Part shown: one piece after another, positions 54,576 through 63,818 of the stretch | Layout: each line of letters starts with the position of its first letter | How positions within the stretch are numbered: the first letter of the stretch is position 1 | Source of the DNA: JACRAR01 sp041674385 | GTDB taxonomy: Bacteria; Pseudomonadota; Gammaproteobacteria; Burkholderiales; Rhodocyclaceae | Assembly: GCA_041674385.1 (NCBI GenBank) | Contig: JBAYVU010000012.1 | Span: 14,280 to 78,279 of the forward strand | Direction: 5' to 3' | Length of the DNA stretch: 64,000 bases | Made by a program: the position numbers and the translations under genes | Notes under the pieces: model-generated | Database searches by the model: none | Seen by the model: the letters and a program-made list of their open reading frames with translations, nothing else | What the model was told of the DNA's origin: nothing

Positions 54576-54668
54576 GTTCTAGCCCTTTTCACAAAAAAAT
54601 TAAACACTGCATTGATCCCTGCGGGAAAGCATTTCGAGCAAGCGCAGCCCACGACAACGCCGTCGGCT

Positions 54669-54797
54669 TTACTTATTGGCGGCCTTCTGGATGGCTTCGC
54701 CGCCCTTCTCGAGATCCTTGCCGACTCCCTGCAAAGTGTTGCAGGCGCCGACCAGTAGAGTCGCCGCAATCATGATCATCAAGCTCAGTCTACGCAT
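54669..54797 (-). CDS. Entericidin EcnA/B-like lipoprotein
   Basis: A 42-aa small lipoprotein: MRRLSLMIMIAATLLVGAC with lipobox LVGAC, then NTLQGVGKDLEKGGEAIQKAANK, the classic entericidin tail. Homologues in Enterobacteria form an antidote/toxin-like pair in stationary phase, but a single copy without partner is common in betaproteobacteria. Frames extending upstream to 54932 are not part of it. Confidence 0.88.
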   Translation of the reverse strand: MRRLSLMIMIAATLLVGACNTLQGVGKDLEKGGEAIQKAANK

Positions 54798-54941
54798 GTT
54801 CGTGTGCTCCGTTAGAATCGATATTCGCGTTGCCTCAGGCGCTGGGCGCGGCGATTCTCGAATTATTGCATAGCCGGCGTGTGCTGTCAGGCGCCCAGGC
54901 CCGAAACAGGGGCAAGCGTGGACCCCACGCAAAAACCAGTC

Positions 54942-57419
54942 TCAAACCGGCACCGGCTTGGCATGCCATATCTTTTCGGCATATTGCAGGATGGTTCGGT
55001 CACTGGAAAACTCGCCCATGTTGGCAACGTTCAATATGGCTTTCCGGCTCCATTCATCCTGGTCGCTGTATGCCGCCTTGACCTTATTCTGGCAGGCTAT
55101 GTAGGAAGCATAGTCGGCCAGCAGCAGGTAATGGTCGCCATGCACCAGCAGATTGTCCACGATCGGCTTGAACCGGTCCGGCTCCTCCTGGGAAAAATAA
55201 CCCGTAGCGATCATGTCGAGCACTTCGCGCAACTCGTCATTGCTGCGGTAATAATCCATCGGGTGATAGCCGCTGGCACGACGCTGGACGATCTGGTCGG
55301 CGGTCAGGCCGAAAATGAAAATATTATCCTCGCCGACTTCGTTGCCGATCTCGATGTTGGCGCCATCCAGCGTACCGATGGTCAGCGCGCCGTTGAGGGC
55401 CAGCTTCATGTTGCCGGTGCCCGAGGCTTCCGTCCCGGCAGTGGAAATCTGTTCGGACAAATCCGCCGCCGGGATGATGTCCTCGGCCAGCGACACACCG
55501 TAATTGGGCAGGAACACCACCTTCAGCAGGCCTTGCACGCGCATGTCGTTGTTCACGATATCCGCGACATCGTTGATCAGCTTGATGATCAGTTTGGCCA
55601 TCGCGTAGCCGGGCGCCGACTTGCCGGCAATAATCACCGTGCGCGGAACGTTGTCGTCCGCCCGGTTGTTGCAGATGCGGTTGTACAGCGTGACCACATG
55701 CAGCAAATTGAGCAGTTGCCGCTTGTATTCGTGAATACGCTTGATTTGCACATCGAACAGCGAGTCCACATCGACCGCCAGATTCAGTCTTTGCATCAGC
55801 AAGTCCGCCAGACGCTCCTTGTTGGCCCGTTTGACCGCAGCGAATTCCTTGCGGAATTTCGCATCCTCGGCCAGCGGGATCAAGGCCTTCAACTGCTTGA
55901 GATCCTTGATCCAGCCGTTGCCGATGCGCGACGAGATCAGCGCCGACAGCAGCGGATTGGCCTGGTTGAGCCAGCGCCGCGGCGTGATGCCGTTGGTCAT
56001 GTTGATGATCTTGTTCGGCGCATAACGATGGAAATCGGCGAAGATGGTCTGCTTCATCAATTCGGTGTGGATTCGCGCCACGCCATTCACCTGGTGGCTG
56101 CCGACGATGGCCAGACGCGCCATGCGGATCTTCCTGCCGCCGCTTTCGTCGATGATCGACATGCGCCGCAGCAGTTCGCTATCCCCCGGGAAGTGATGCA
56201 TCACGTCCTTCATGAAATGATGGTTGATTTCGTAAATGATCTGCAAATGCCGCGGCAACAGCTTTTCGAATTGGGACACCGGCCAGGTCTCGAGCGCTTC
56301 GGACATCAGCGTGTGATTAGTGTAGCTGAAGGTGCGGGTGGTGATGTCCCACGCCTTGCCCCATTCCAAATGATGGCTATCGACCAGGATGCGCATCAGT
56401 TCGGGAATGGCGATGGCCGGGTGGGTATCGTTGAGCTGGATCGCCACCTTGTCGGGAAGTTCCTCGAATCCTTCGTGCGATTTGCAGAAACGGTAGAGTA
56501 TGTCTTGCAAGGATGCGCAGACGAAAAAATACTGCTGGCGCAAGCGCAATTCGCGGCCCATCGCGGTGGAATCGTCCGGGTAGAGCACCTTGGAGAGGTT
56601 TTCCGATTCGTTCTTGTCTTCCACCGCCTTGATGTAGTTGCCTTCGTTGAAATACTTCAACTCGAAATCGCGCGATGCCTTGGCTGCCCAGAGGCGCATG
56701 TTGTTGACGGTGTTGGTGGCATAGCCGGGAATCGGCGTATCGTAGGCCATCGCCATCACGTCTTCGGTGTCTACCCAATGGTGGCGCAGCGCGCCGTGCT
56801 CGTCGGAGAACTGCACGACGTGGCCATTGAATTTGACCTGGTACAGCACTTCCGGACGCGCAAACTCCCACGGGTTGCCGTAGCGCAGCCAGTTGTCGGG
56901 GTGTTCCACCTGCCTGCCGTCTTCGATGCGTTGCGAGAACATGCCGTATTCATAGCGGATGCCGTAACCGTAGCCGGGCAGTCCGAGGGTGGCCATGGAA
57001 TCGAGAAAGCAGGCCGCCAACCTGCCCAGGCCGCCGTTGCCCAAAGCGGCGTCTTGTTCGACTTCCCGTATCTGATGCAGGTCTATGCCGAGAGTTTTCA
57101 GCGCCTGCTGGCACTCCGCCTCGAAACCCAGATTGTGCAGGCTGTTCGACAGCGTCCGGCCCATCAGGAATTCCATGGACAGGTAATACACCCGCTTTGC
57201 GTCGCAGTTGTAATAGCTGCGCATGGTGTCCATCCAGCGCTCGATCAGGCGGTCGCGCGTCATGAAAGCGGTGGCATAGAACCAGTCGCGCTCGGTCGCG
57301 GTGACAGAATCTTTTCCCACCGTAAAGATCAGATGGCTGGCCAGGGATTTGCCGAGAGATTCGACATCCAGGTCGACATGCCTGCCGTTCGCGGCGATCT
57401 GCTGTACTCGCTTGGTCAT
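54942..57419 (-). CDS. glgP: Glycogen/maltodextrin phosphorylase
   Basis: PLP-dependent phosphorylase releasing glucose-1-phosphate, 825 aa from MTKRVQQIAANGRHVDLDVESLG. The PLP lysine is in EASGTGNMKLALNGALTIGTLDGANIEI. Other markers are AALGNGGLGRLAACFLDSMATLGLPGYGYGIRYEYG and VQIKRIHEYKRQLLN. AAGGA precedes the ATG at 57419; in-frame sequence upstream to 58148 runs antisense to malQ codon usage and is not part of the protein. It is the last gene of the glgX-malQ-glgP operon. A long opposite-strand frame over it is a shadow. Confidence 0.97.
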   Translation of the reverse strand: MTKRVQQIAANGRHVDLDVESLGKSLASHLIFTVGKDSVTATERDWFYATAFMTRDRLIERWMDTMRSYYNCDAKRVYYLSMEFLMGRTLSNSLHNLGFEAECQQALKTLGIDLHQIREVEQDAALGNGGLGRLAACFLDSMATLGLPGYGYGIRYEYGMFSQRIEDGRQVEHPDNWLRYGNPWEFARPEVLYQVKFNGHVVQFSDEHGALRHHWVDTEDVMAMAYDTPIPGYATNTVNNMRLWAAKASRDFELKYFNEGNYIKAVEDKNESENLSKVLYPDDSTAMGRELRLRQQYFFVCASLQDILYRFCKSHEGFEELPDKVAIQLNDTHPAIAIPELMRILVDSHHLEWGKAWDITTRTFSYTNHTLMSEALETWPVSQFEKLLPRHLQIIYEINHHFMKDVMHHFPGDSELLRRMSIIDESGGRKIRMARLAIVGSHQVNGVARIHTELMKQTIFADFHRYAPNKIINMTNGITPRRWLNQANPLLSALISSRIGNGWIKDLKQLKALIPLAEDAKFRKEFAAVKRANKERLADLLMQRLNLAVDVDSLFDVQIKRIHEYKRQLLNLLHVVTLYNRICNNRADDNVPRTVIIAGKSAPGYAMAKLIIKLINDVADIVNNDMRVQGLLKVVFLPNYGVSLAEDIIPAADLSEQISTAGTEASGTGNMKLALNGALTIGTLDGANIEIGNEVGEDNIFIFGLTADQIVQRRASGYHPMDYYRSNDELREVLDMIATGYFSQEEPDRFKPIVDNLLVHGDHYLLLADYASYIACQNKVKAAYSDQDEWSRKAILNVANMGEFSSDRTILQYAEKIWHAKPVPV

Positions 57420-57466
57420 CGTAGGGTTCCTTAGGGTGAATGTGGCATCCTGCAAATATTGGGGCA

Positions 57467-58978
57467 TCAGACGGGAAGGTTCAGGCGATCCAGCGGACAA
57501 CGGCCATGCACGGCAGTCATCTCGTATAAGCGATCGGCATGCGAGGCATTGACCTGATCCCAGGTAAAGCGCCATTCCCAATAGCCGCTCTGCTTGCCCG
57601 GCAGGTTCATGCGGTGTTCGGTGCCCAACCCGAGGATGTCCTGGAAAGGGTAGATGGCGATGTCGGCGACCGATTGGGAAGCGGTGCGAATCAGATCCCA
57701 GTGAATCTCGCTGCCGTCGCTGCCGAGGTATTTGCTGGCGAACATCCGCTCGCGCGGCTCCGCCGACTGGAACCAGCCGACCGCCGTGTCGTTGTCGTGA
57801 GTGCCGCTGTAGACGACTGTGTTGCTCACGAAATTGTGGGGCAGATAGGGATTGTCCGTTTCGCCGGAGAACGCGAACTGGAGTATGCGCATGCCGGGAA
57901 GCTTGAATTTCTCGCGCAGAGCCACGACATCCGGCGTGACCACGCCCAGGTCCTCGGCGATGATGGGCAGCCGTCCCAGGACCGCCTGTATCACGCTGAA
58001 CAGTTTTTCTCCCGGGCCGGGCAACCAGCGGCCACGAACCGCGGTCGGCTCGTCCGCGGGAATCTCCCAATAGGCGGCAAAACCGCGGAAATGGTCGATG
58101 CGGACGATATCCACCAGCGCTGCGGTTTTCCGCATGCGTTCGATCCACCAGGCATAGCCTTCCTTTTCATGCGCCGGCCAGCGGTACAGCGGGTTGCCCC
58201 AGCGCTGTCCGGTCTCGCTGAAAAAGTCCGGCGGCACGCCGGCCACGACGCTCGGCAAACCGTCTTCGCCCAGTTCGAACAAATCCGGACGCGCCCAGAC
58301 TTCCGCGCTCTGATAGGCGATGAAGATCGGGATGTCGCCGATGATCTGGATGCCGCGCTCGTTGGCGTACTGTTTGAGCCGTCGCCACTGCCGGAAAAAA
58401 CACCACTGGCAAAACTTCCAGAATTCGATCTCGGCAGTCAGCTCCGTAGCAGCATGCCGCAAAGATGCGCGATCCCGCCTTGCCAGACCGGGCTCCCACA
58501 GGTTCCAGTCCAGCCACTGGAATTTTTCCGAGAGCGCCATGAAAAGCGAATAATCGACCAGCCAGGATTTTTCTTCCCGGCAAAAAGCCTGGTATTCGGC
58601 GTGCTGATGCTTGCCGCTAAAAAACCGTTGCGCGGCCAGGTGCAGTTTTTCCAGGCGGAAATGGTAGACCGCGCCGAAATTTACCCGGTGCTGATTGAAC
58701 TGAACGTGAGGGGTCAAATCTTCGGCCGTCAGCCAGCCGTGCGAACGCAAATCGTCCAGATCGATCAACAGGACGTTGCCGGCGAACGCCGAATTGCTCA
58801 TATACGGCGAGTTGCCCGGACCGATGCCGCCCAGCGGCAGGATCTGCCACAGCTTCTGCCCGGCCGTCATCAACCACTCCACAAAGTGATAGGCGGCAGG
58901 GCCGAAATCTCCCGAACCGTAGGGTCCGGGCAATGACGTGGGATGCAGCAGGACGCCGCTGCTACGCGGAAAACTCAC
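57467..58978 (-). CDS. malQ: 4-alpha-glucanotransferase (amylomaltase)
   Basis: GH77 enzyme rearranging maltodextrins, about 503 aa. Signature stretches are RSSGVLLHPTSLPGPYGSGDFG, IGDIPIFIAYQSAEVWARPDLF, VDIVRIDHFRGFAAYWEIPA (catalytic Asp in VRIDHFRG), IIAEDLGVVTPDV and YSGTHDNDTAVGW. The GTG at 58978 gives a start near the family consensus and overlaps the glgX end by 17 bases; an ATG at 59005 would add nine residues. Confidence 0.95.
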   Translation of the reverse strand: MSFPRSSGVLLHPTSLPGPYGSGDFGPAAYHFVEWLMTAGQKLWQILPLGGIGPGNSPYMSNSAFAGNVLLIDLDDLRSHGWLTAEDLTPHVQFNQHRVNFGAVYHFRLEKLHLAAQRFFSGKHQHAEYQAFCREEKSWLVDYSLFMALSEKFQWLDWNLWEPGLARRDRASLRHAATELTAEIEFWKFCQWCFFRQWRRLKQYANERGIQIIGDIPIFIAYQSAEVWARPDLFELGEDGLPSVVAGVPPDFFSETGQRWGNPLYRWPAHEKEGYAWWIERMRKTAALVDIVRIDHFRGFAAYWEIPADEPTAVRGRWLPGPGEKLFSVIQAVLGRLPIIAEDLGVVTPDVVALREKFKLPGMRILQFAFSGETDNPYLPHNFVSNTVVYSGTHDNDTAVGWFQSAEPRERMFASKYLGSDGSEIHWDLIRTASQSVADIAIYPFQDILGLGTEHRMNLPGKQSGYWEWRFTWDQVNASHADRLYEMTAVHGRCPLDRLNLPV

Positions 58979-61097
58979 GCTTGGCCCTTTCAGATTGAAG
59001 CGCATCGAACGGCTGTTCGAGCAAGACGAGACTCAACGCGTCCAGCTCGATGTCGCGGTCAATTGTCGCCTGGGACAAACAGGCCGGCGCAGCATCGCTG
59101 GAATCCAGCAGCATGGACCATTTTCCCGGTGGCAGCGTGAATTGTACAGCGCCGACCTCGGCATTGATCAGGCAAAGCAGCAGGGGTCCGCCGGCGACCA
59201 GCGGTGCAAGAATAAAGCCCAGCGCGTGCTGCGCTGGATCGTTCCAATGCGCCGCCGTCATCTCGCCTCCGCCGGGGTGCAACCAGACGATGTCGGCGTA
59301 TGCGCCATGCAGTTTCCTGCCGGAGAGCCACTCGCTGCGGCGCAGCTGAGGGAACTCGCGGCGCAAACACGTCAGGCGCGCGACAAAGTCGATCAACTGC
59401 CGGTCGGCATTGGGCCAATCGAGCCAGGTGATCGCGTTGTCCTGACAGTAAGCGTTATTGTTGCCGCGCTGGCTGCGGCCCAGCTCGTCGCCGCCGAGCA
59501 GCATCGGCACACCTTGCGAGAACAACAACGTGGCCAGCAACGCCCGCTGCAATCGGTGGCGCAACGACAGCACCTGCGCCTCGTCGCACTCCCCCTCGAT
59601 GCCGCAGTTCCAGCTCAGGTTCTGGTTGTGGCCATCGCGGTTGTCCTCGCGGTTGTCCTCGTTGTGCTTGTGTTCGTACGTGGTGAGATCGTGCAGGGTG
59701 AAACCGTCGTGCGCCGCGATGAAATTCACGCTGGCCTGCGGTCGCCGGTCCTGGTGCTGGAACAACTCGCTCGACCCGCACAGCCGCCCCGCCAGTTCGC
59801 CCGTGCCGGCCTGCCGGCGCAGCCAGAAGTTGCGCATGGTATCGCGGTAGCGGTCGTTCCATTCGGCCCAGCCAGGCGGGAAACGCCCCAGTTGATAGCC
59901 GTCCGGACCGATGTCCCAGGGCTCGGCAATCAGCTTGACGCCGGCCAGCACCGGATCCTGGCGCACCGCGTTGAGGAAGCTGGCGTGTGGGTCGAAACCA
60001 TGAATCCCGCGCGCCAGGGTCACGGCGAGGTCGAAGCGGAAGCCATCGACATGCATCTCGACGACCCAATAGCGCAACGAATCCATGACCATTTGCAGCA
60101 CCCGCGGATGACCCAGGTTGAGCATGTTGCCGCAACCGGTGAAGTTTTCCGGGATGCGCGGCCGGTCGGTCTTGAGCCGGTAATAAACGCGGTTGTCGAT
60201 GCCGCGAAAGCACAGCGTCGGACCGTATTGGTCGCTTTCGGCGGTGTGGTTGTACACCACGTCCAGGATCACTTCGATGCCGGCAGCATGCAGCGTCCTG
60301 ACCATCGCCCTGAATTCGTCCGCCGCCGACAGCCCGCCGGCGCCGGAATGGTAGCCCGGATGCGGCGCAAAAAAGCCGATGCTGTTGTATCCCCAGTAGT
60401 TGCTCAAGCCGTGCTGCGTCAGGCGGTACTCGTCCAGATGGTAGTGCACCGGCAGCAGGTTGACGGCGGTCACGCCGAGCCGGGAAAGATGCGCAATGGC
60501 AGCCGGAGCGGCCAGCCCCGCGTAGCTGCCGCGCAACGCCGCGGGCACCTCCGGATGGGTCTGGGTAAAGCCTTTGACGTGCACCTCGTAAAGTACGGTC
60601 TCGCTCCATGCCGTGCGCGGCGGCCGGTCATCGCCCCAGTCGAAGTTGTCATGCGCCACGCGCGACTTGAGCATGCCTGCGGCATTATCGCGGCCATCGC
60701 GGACGGTGGCAAAGCGCTCGTCGTCGAAGCGCATTTCGGCGCCGGCAAGCTCGCCTGCGATCTCGCGCGCATAGGGGTCGAGCAGCAGCTTGTGGGGATT
60801 GAAGCGGTGGCCGTTGTCCGGCTCGTAGGGGCCGTCCACCCGATAGCCATAGAGTTGCCCCGGGGCGATGCCGGGCAGATAGCCATGCCAGACCTGATCG
60901 GTCCGCTGTTGCAGCATGAGGCGGTCAGTCTCGCGCCGGCCATCCGGATCGAACAGGCACAGCGCCACGCTGGTGGCATGTTGCGAAAACAGCGCGAAGT
61001 TGACGCCCCGACCGTCCCAGTGCGCACCCAATGGCCAAGGGCTTCCCGGCATCATTCCCGGCGCGGACCGGAATCCGCTTGATTCAGGTTCAGCCAC
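58962..61097 (-). CDS. glgX: Glycogen debranching enzyme GlgX
   Basis: GH13 isoamylase-type debranching enzyme, 711 aa. An N-terminal CBM48-like domain (WPLGAHWDGRGVNFALFSQHATSVALCLFDPDG) precedes the catalytic barrel with GIEVILDVVYNHTAE, the nucleophile motif DGFRFDLAV, the acid IAEPWDIG and NFIAAHDGFTLHDL. It is the first gene of the operon with malQ and glgP. Glycogen synthesis genes are not in the window. Confidence 0.96.
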   Translation of the reverse strand: MAEPESSGFRSAPGMMPGSPWPLGAHWDGRGVNFALFSQHATSVALCLFDPDGRRETDRLMLQQRTDQVWHGYLPGIAPGQLYGYRVDGPYEPDNGHRFNPHKLLLDPYAREIAGELAGAEMRFDDERFATVRDGRDNAAGMLKSRVAHDNFDWGDDRPPRTAWSETVLYEVHVKGFTQTHPEVPAALRGSYAGLAAPAAIAHLSRLGVTAVNLLPVHYHLDEYRLTQHGLSNYWGYNSIGFFAPHPGYHSGAGGLSAADEFRAMVRTLHAAGIEVILDVVYNHTAESDQYGPTLCFRGIDNRVYYRLKTDRPRIPENFTGCGNMLNLGHPRVLQMVMDSLRYWVVEMHVDGFRFDLAVTLARGIHGFDPHASFLNAVRQDPVLAGVKLIAEPWDIGPDGYQLGRFPPGWAEWNDRYRDTMRNFWLRRQAGTGELAGRLCGSSELFQHQDRRPQASVNFIAAHDGFTLHDLTTYEHKHNEDNREDNRDGHNQNLSWNCGIEGECDEAQVLSLRHRLQRALLATLLFSQGVPMLLGGDELGRSQRGNNNAYCQDNAITWLDWPNADRQLIDFVARLTCLRREFPQLRRSEWLSGRKLHGAYADIVWLHPGGGEMTAAHWNDPAQHALGFILAPLVAGGPLLLCLINAEVGAVQFTLPPGKWSMLLDSSDAAPACLSQATIDRDIELDALSLVLLEQPFDALQSERAKREFSA

Positions 61098-61172
61098 AGT
61101 TCATTCTTCCCTTAGCGAAACGGCATGGCAAGCAAAGCAGGACTCGCGCCGATTATCGCCCATCGACCCCGA

Positions 61173-62351
61173 TTACGCACCATGCCGATTCCCGGCGCCG
61201 GGCAACTCCTCGGCCATGCTGCGCCATACCAGCAGCAGGCCGGCCAGGGCAAACAACGCCGCCATGCTGTAGGTCCAGCCGGCACCGAAAATCTCCCACG
61301 TCAGCCCGCTCAACAAACCGCCGAGCATGCCGCCGGCGCCAAACGAGACGCTACCGTAGAACGCCTGGGCGCGTGCCTGCTGGCGGTCGTGAAACCAGCG
61401 GTTGAGGGCCGCCATCGCCGCCGCATGATAGGCGCCGAAGGTCGCGCCGTGCAGCAGTTGCGCGAACAGCATGATGGCCAGGGACTCAACGCCCCAGCCG
61501 ATCAACAGAAAGCGGACTACCGCGCACACGAAGCTCGCCAGCAGGATATTGCGCAAGGAAAACCGGCGCAGCAACCGGGGCATGAACAGGAATACCAGGA
61601 TTTCGGCCACCACCCCGAGCGACCAGAGTTCTCCGACCAGGGTCTTGCCGTACCCGTGCTCCACGAGGTGAATGGAGTAGAAGACATACAGCGGTCCATG
61701 CGCGGCCGACATCAGGCAACAGGAGAGCATCAGCGTCACCACCTGCGGCTGGCGCAGCGTGACGACGATCGGCGCAACGGCCCCCTCCTGCCGCGCCGAC
61801 GCAGCCTCGGGCAAAGCCAGGCCACTGACCAGAATGCCGGCAAGCATGGCCGTCGATAGCCACAGCACGCTGCTCAGCGGCAGGACATCGAGCAAGGCGC
61901 CCCCGCCCATCACCGCCACAATGAACCCGATCGAACCCCACAGACGGATGCTGCCATAGCGCCCGGCCTGTTGCCGCAAGTGGACCAGCGTCAGCGCTTC
62001 GACCAAGGGCAGCCCGGCGCTCCAGAAGAAGGCCAGCAGCGCCATGCCGAGGAACAGCCCGGCGAAGCTGGAGGCGCACCAGAAAATACCGAAGGACAGC
62101 AGGCTGAGTGCCGCGCTTGCGCGCACGATGCTCGTCGTCCTGCCGCAGCGGTCGGCCAGCCAGCCCCACAGATTCGGGGCGAGCAGGCGCATCACCTGCA
62201 TCAAGGACAGCAGCACGCTGATGTCCCAGGCGGAATGGCCCAGCCCGAGCAGGTAAAGCCCGAAATACGGCGAGAAAATGCCGACAAAGGCAAAGTAGCA
62301 GAAATACCAAGCTGCCAGGCGCCAGTACGGCGCCCGCCCGCGATCAGGCAT
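61173..62351 (-). CDS. MFS transporter, HcaT/MFS_1-like
   Basis: A 12-helix major facilitator of 392 aa from MPDRGRAPYWRLAAWYFCYFAFVGIFSPYFGLYL. The MFS loop motif is GWLADRCGRTTSIVRASAA. The overall pattern (YFCYFAFVGIFSPYFGLYLLGLG) is that of the 3-phenylpropionate permease/nucleoside-H symporter-like branch. Its ATG overlaps the end of the DUF465 gene by 8 bases. The substrate is unknown. Confidence 0.88.
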   Translation of the reverse strand: MPDRGRAPYWRLAAWYFCYFAFVGIFSPYFGLYLLGLGHSAWDISVLLSLMQVMRLLAPNLWGWLADRCGRTTSIVRASAALSLLSFGIFWCASSFAGLFLGMALLAFFWSAGLPLVEALTLVHLRQQAGRYGSIRLWGSIGFIVAVMGGGALLDVLPLSSVLWLSTAMLAGILVSGLALPEAASARQEGAVAPIVVTLRQPQVVTLMLSCCLMSAAHGPLYVFYSIHLVEHGYGKTLVGELWSLGVVAEILVFLFMPRLLRRFSLRNILLASFVCAVVRFLLIGWGVESLAIMLFAQLLHGATFGAYHAAAMAALNRWFHDRQQARAQAFYGSVSFGAGGMLGGLLSGLTWEIFGAGWTYSMAALFALAGLLLVWRSMAEELPGAGNRHGA

Positions 62352-62580
62352 GCAGCATGGCGTACAGCTCGTCCTTGAGCTTGAGCCGGCGCTTCTTGAG
62401 GGTTTCAAAGATCAGATCGGATACCGGCACGTCGTGTTCCTCGACGTCATGCACTTCGCCTTCAACCTTGTGGTACTCGTCGTAGAGCAAGGCGAAGTGC
62501 GGGTCGCTGGCTCTGAGATGTTGAATCCTGTCCTTGTATTCGGGAAATTCGGCTTGCAAATCGTGGGAATCGACATACAT
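62344..62580 (-). CDS. YdcH/DUF465-family small protein
   Basis: A 78-aa, highly charged, helical protein: HDLQAEFPEYKDRIQHLRASDPHFALLYDEYHKVEGEVHDVE followed by LKKRRLKLKDELYAML, the DUF465 pattern. Function is unknown across the family. It lies 32 bases downstream of aroC with an AGGAGTC ribosome binding site and overlaps the MFS gene. Confidence 0.92.
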   Translation of the reverse strand: MYVDSHDLQAEFPEYKDRIQHLRASDPHFALLYDEYHKVEGEVHDVEEHDVPVSDLIFETLKKRRLKLKDELYAMLHA

Positions 62581-62612
62581 GGAAGACTCCTGTCAGGTTG
62601 GGTTGCACGAAA

Positions 62613-63710
62613 TCAGGGATGGGCGGGAATTTTCGGGGTCGGGCAGACGACGTCGGCACACTGGGCGCGCTGGCGCAACGCGTGGTCGATCAGCACCAGC
62701 GCCAGCATCGCCTCGGCGATCGGCGTGGCGCGCAAGCCGACGCAGGGATCGTGACGGCCTTGCGTCTCGATGCTGACCGGTTCGCCGCGCAGGTCGATGG
62801 TACGCCGCGGCAGGCGGATGCTCGAAGTCGGTTTGATGGCGAGGTTGACCAGGATATCCTGGCCGCTGGAAATGCCGCCGAGGATGCCGCCGGCATGATT
62901 GGTGAGGAAGCCCTGCGGTGTCATCTCGTCGCCGTGTTCGCTGCCCTTCTGGGCAATGCAACCGAAACCGGCGCCGATCTCGACGCCTTTGACCGCGTTG
63001 ATCCCCATCATGGCATAAGCGATGTCGGCATCGAGCCGGTCATACACCGGCTCGCCCCAGCCGACCGGGACGTTTTCCGCCATCACGGTGATTTTCGCGC
63101 CGACCGAATCGCCCGCTTTGCGCAACTCGTCCATGGCCTGTTCCAGCCGCGGCACGCTGTCAGCATCGGCGGCGAAAAACGGATTGGTGTTGACCGCGGT
63201 CCAGTCCTTGATCGGGATCTCGATGGCCCCGAGCTGGGTCATGCACGCGCGAATGACAACGCCATAGCGGCTGAACAGCCATTTCCTGGCTATCGCGCCG
63301 GCGGCGACACGCACTGCGGTTTCGCGCGCCGAAGCACGCCCACCGCCGCGATAATCGCGGATGCCGTATTTTTGCCAGTAGGTATAGTCGGCGTGACCGG
63401 GGCGGAACGACTGGCTGATGTCGGCGTAATCCTTGCTGCGCTGATCCTGGTTGCGAATCAGCAGGGCGATCGGCGTGCCGGTGGTCCTGCCTTCGAAAAC
63501 GCCGGAAAGAATCTCCACCGTATCCGGTTCGCGGCGTTGGGTCACATGGCGCGAGGTGCCCGGTTTGCGCCGATCCAGCTCGGCCTGGATGTCGGCCTCG
63601 CAGAGTTCCATTCCGGGCGGGCAACCATCCACCACGCAGCCGATGGCGGGACCGTGGGATTCGCCGAAGGATGAGACGCAGAAGAGAGTGCCGAGAGTGT
63701 TGCCGGACAT
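62613..63710 (-). CDS. aroC: Chorismate synthase
   Basis: FMN-dependent final enzyme of the shikimate pathway, 365 aa. It contains the three family signatures: GESHGPAIGCVVDGCPPG, the central RGGGRASARETAVRVAAGAIA and RHDPCVGLRATPIAEAMLALVL near the C-terminus. It is first in a likely aroC-DUF465-MFS operon. Confidence 0.98.
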   Translation of the reverse strand: MSGNTLGTLFCVSSFGESHGPAIGCVVDGCPPGMELCEADIQAELDRRKPGTSRHVTQRREPDTVEILSGVFEGRTTGTPIALLIRNQDQRSKDYADISQSFRPGHADYTYWQKYGIRDYRGGGRASARETAVRVAAGAIARKWLFSRYGVVIRACMTQLGAIEIPIKDWTAVNTNPFFAADADSVPRLEQAMDELRKAGDSVGAKITVMAENVPVGWGEPVYDRLDADIAYAMMGINAVKGVEIGAGFGCIAQKGSEHGDEMTPQGFLTNHAGGILGGISSGQDILVNLAIKPTSSIRLPRRTIDLRGEPVSIETQGRHDPCVGLRATPIAEAMLALVLIDHALRQRAQCADVVCPTPKIPAHP

Positions 63711-63790
63711 CGAAGGAACCCAGTCTGATCGGGATTGTCGGCGAGTTTACCATAGCCCCGAATATCTTCCGGCACCCTGCGGCCGTGCGG

Positions 63791-63818
63791 CTTGCCCGCA
63801 ACTTGCCCGCAACTTGCC
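63791..63818 (+). repeat. Short tandem 11-bp repeat
   Basis: Two and a half copies of TTGCCCGCAAC at the 3' end of the PAS-domain gene, overlapping its stop region. Probably replication slippage. Confidence 0.7.

Noticed and set aside
54915..54930. GCGTGG-ACC-CCACGC followed by A5 as the glgP terminator
   Set aside because: On the minus strand the T-run precedes the stem, so it is not an intrinsic terminator for glgP.
54879..57434. Plus-strand open frame of about 850 codons over glgP
   Set aside because: Exact antisense of glycogen phosphorylase, with no domain signal of its own.
58938..61082. Plus-strand open frame of about 714 codons over glgX
   Set aside because: Antisense shadow of the debranching enzyme.
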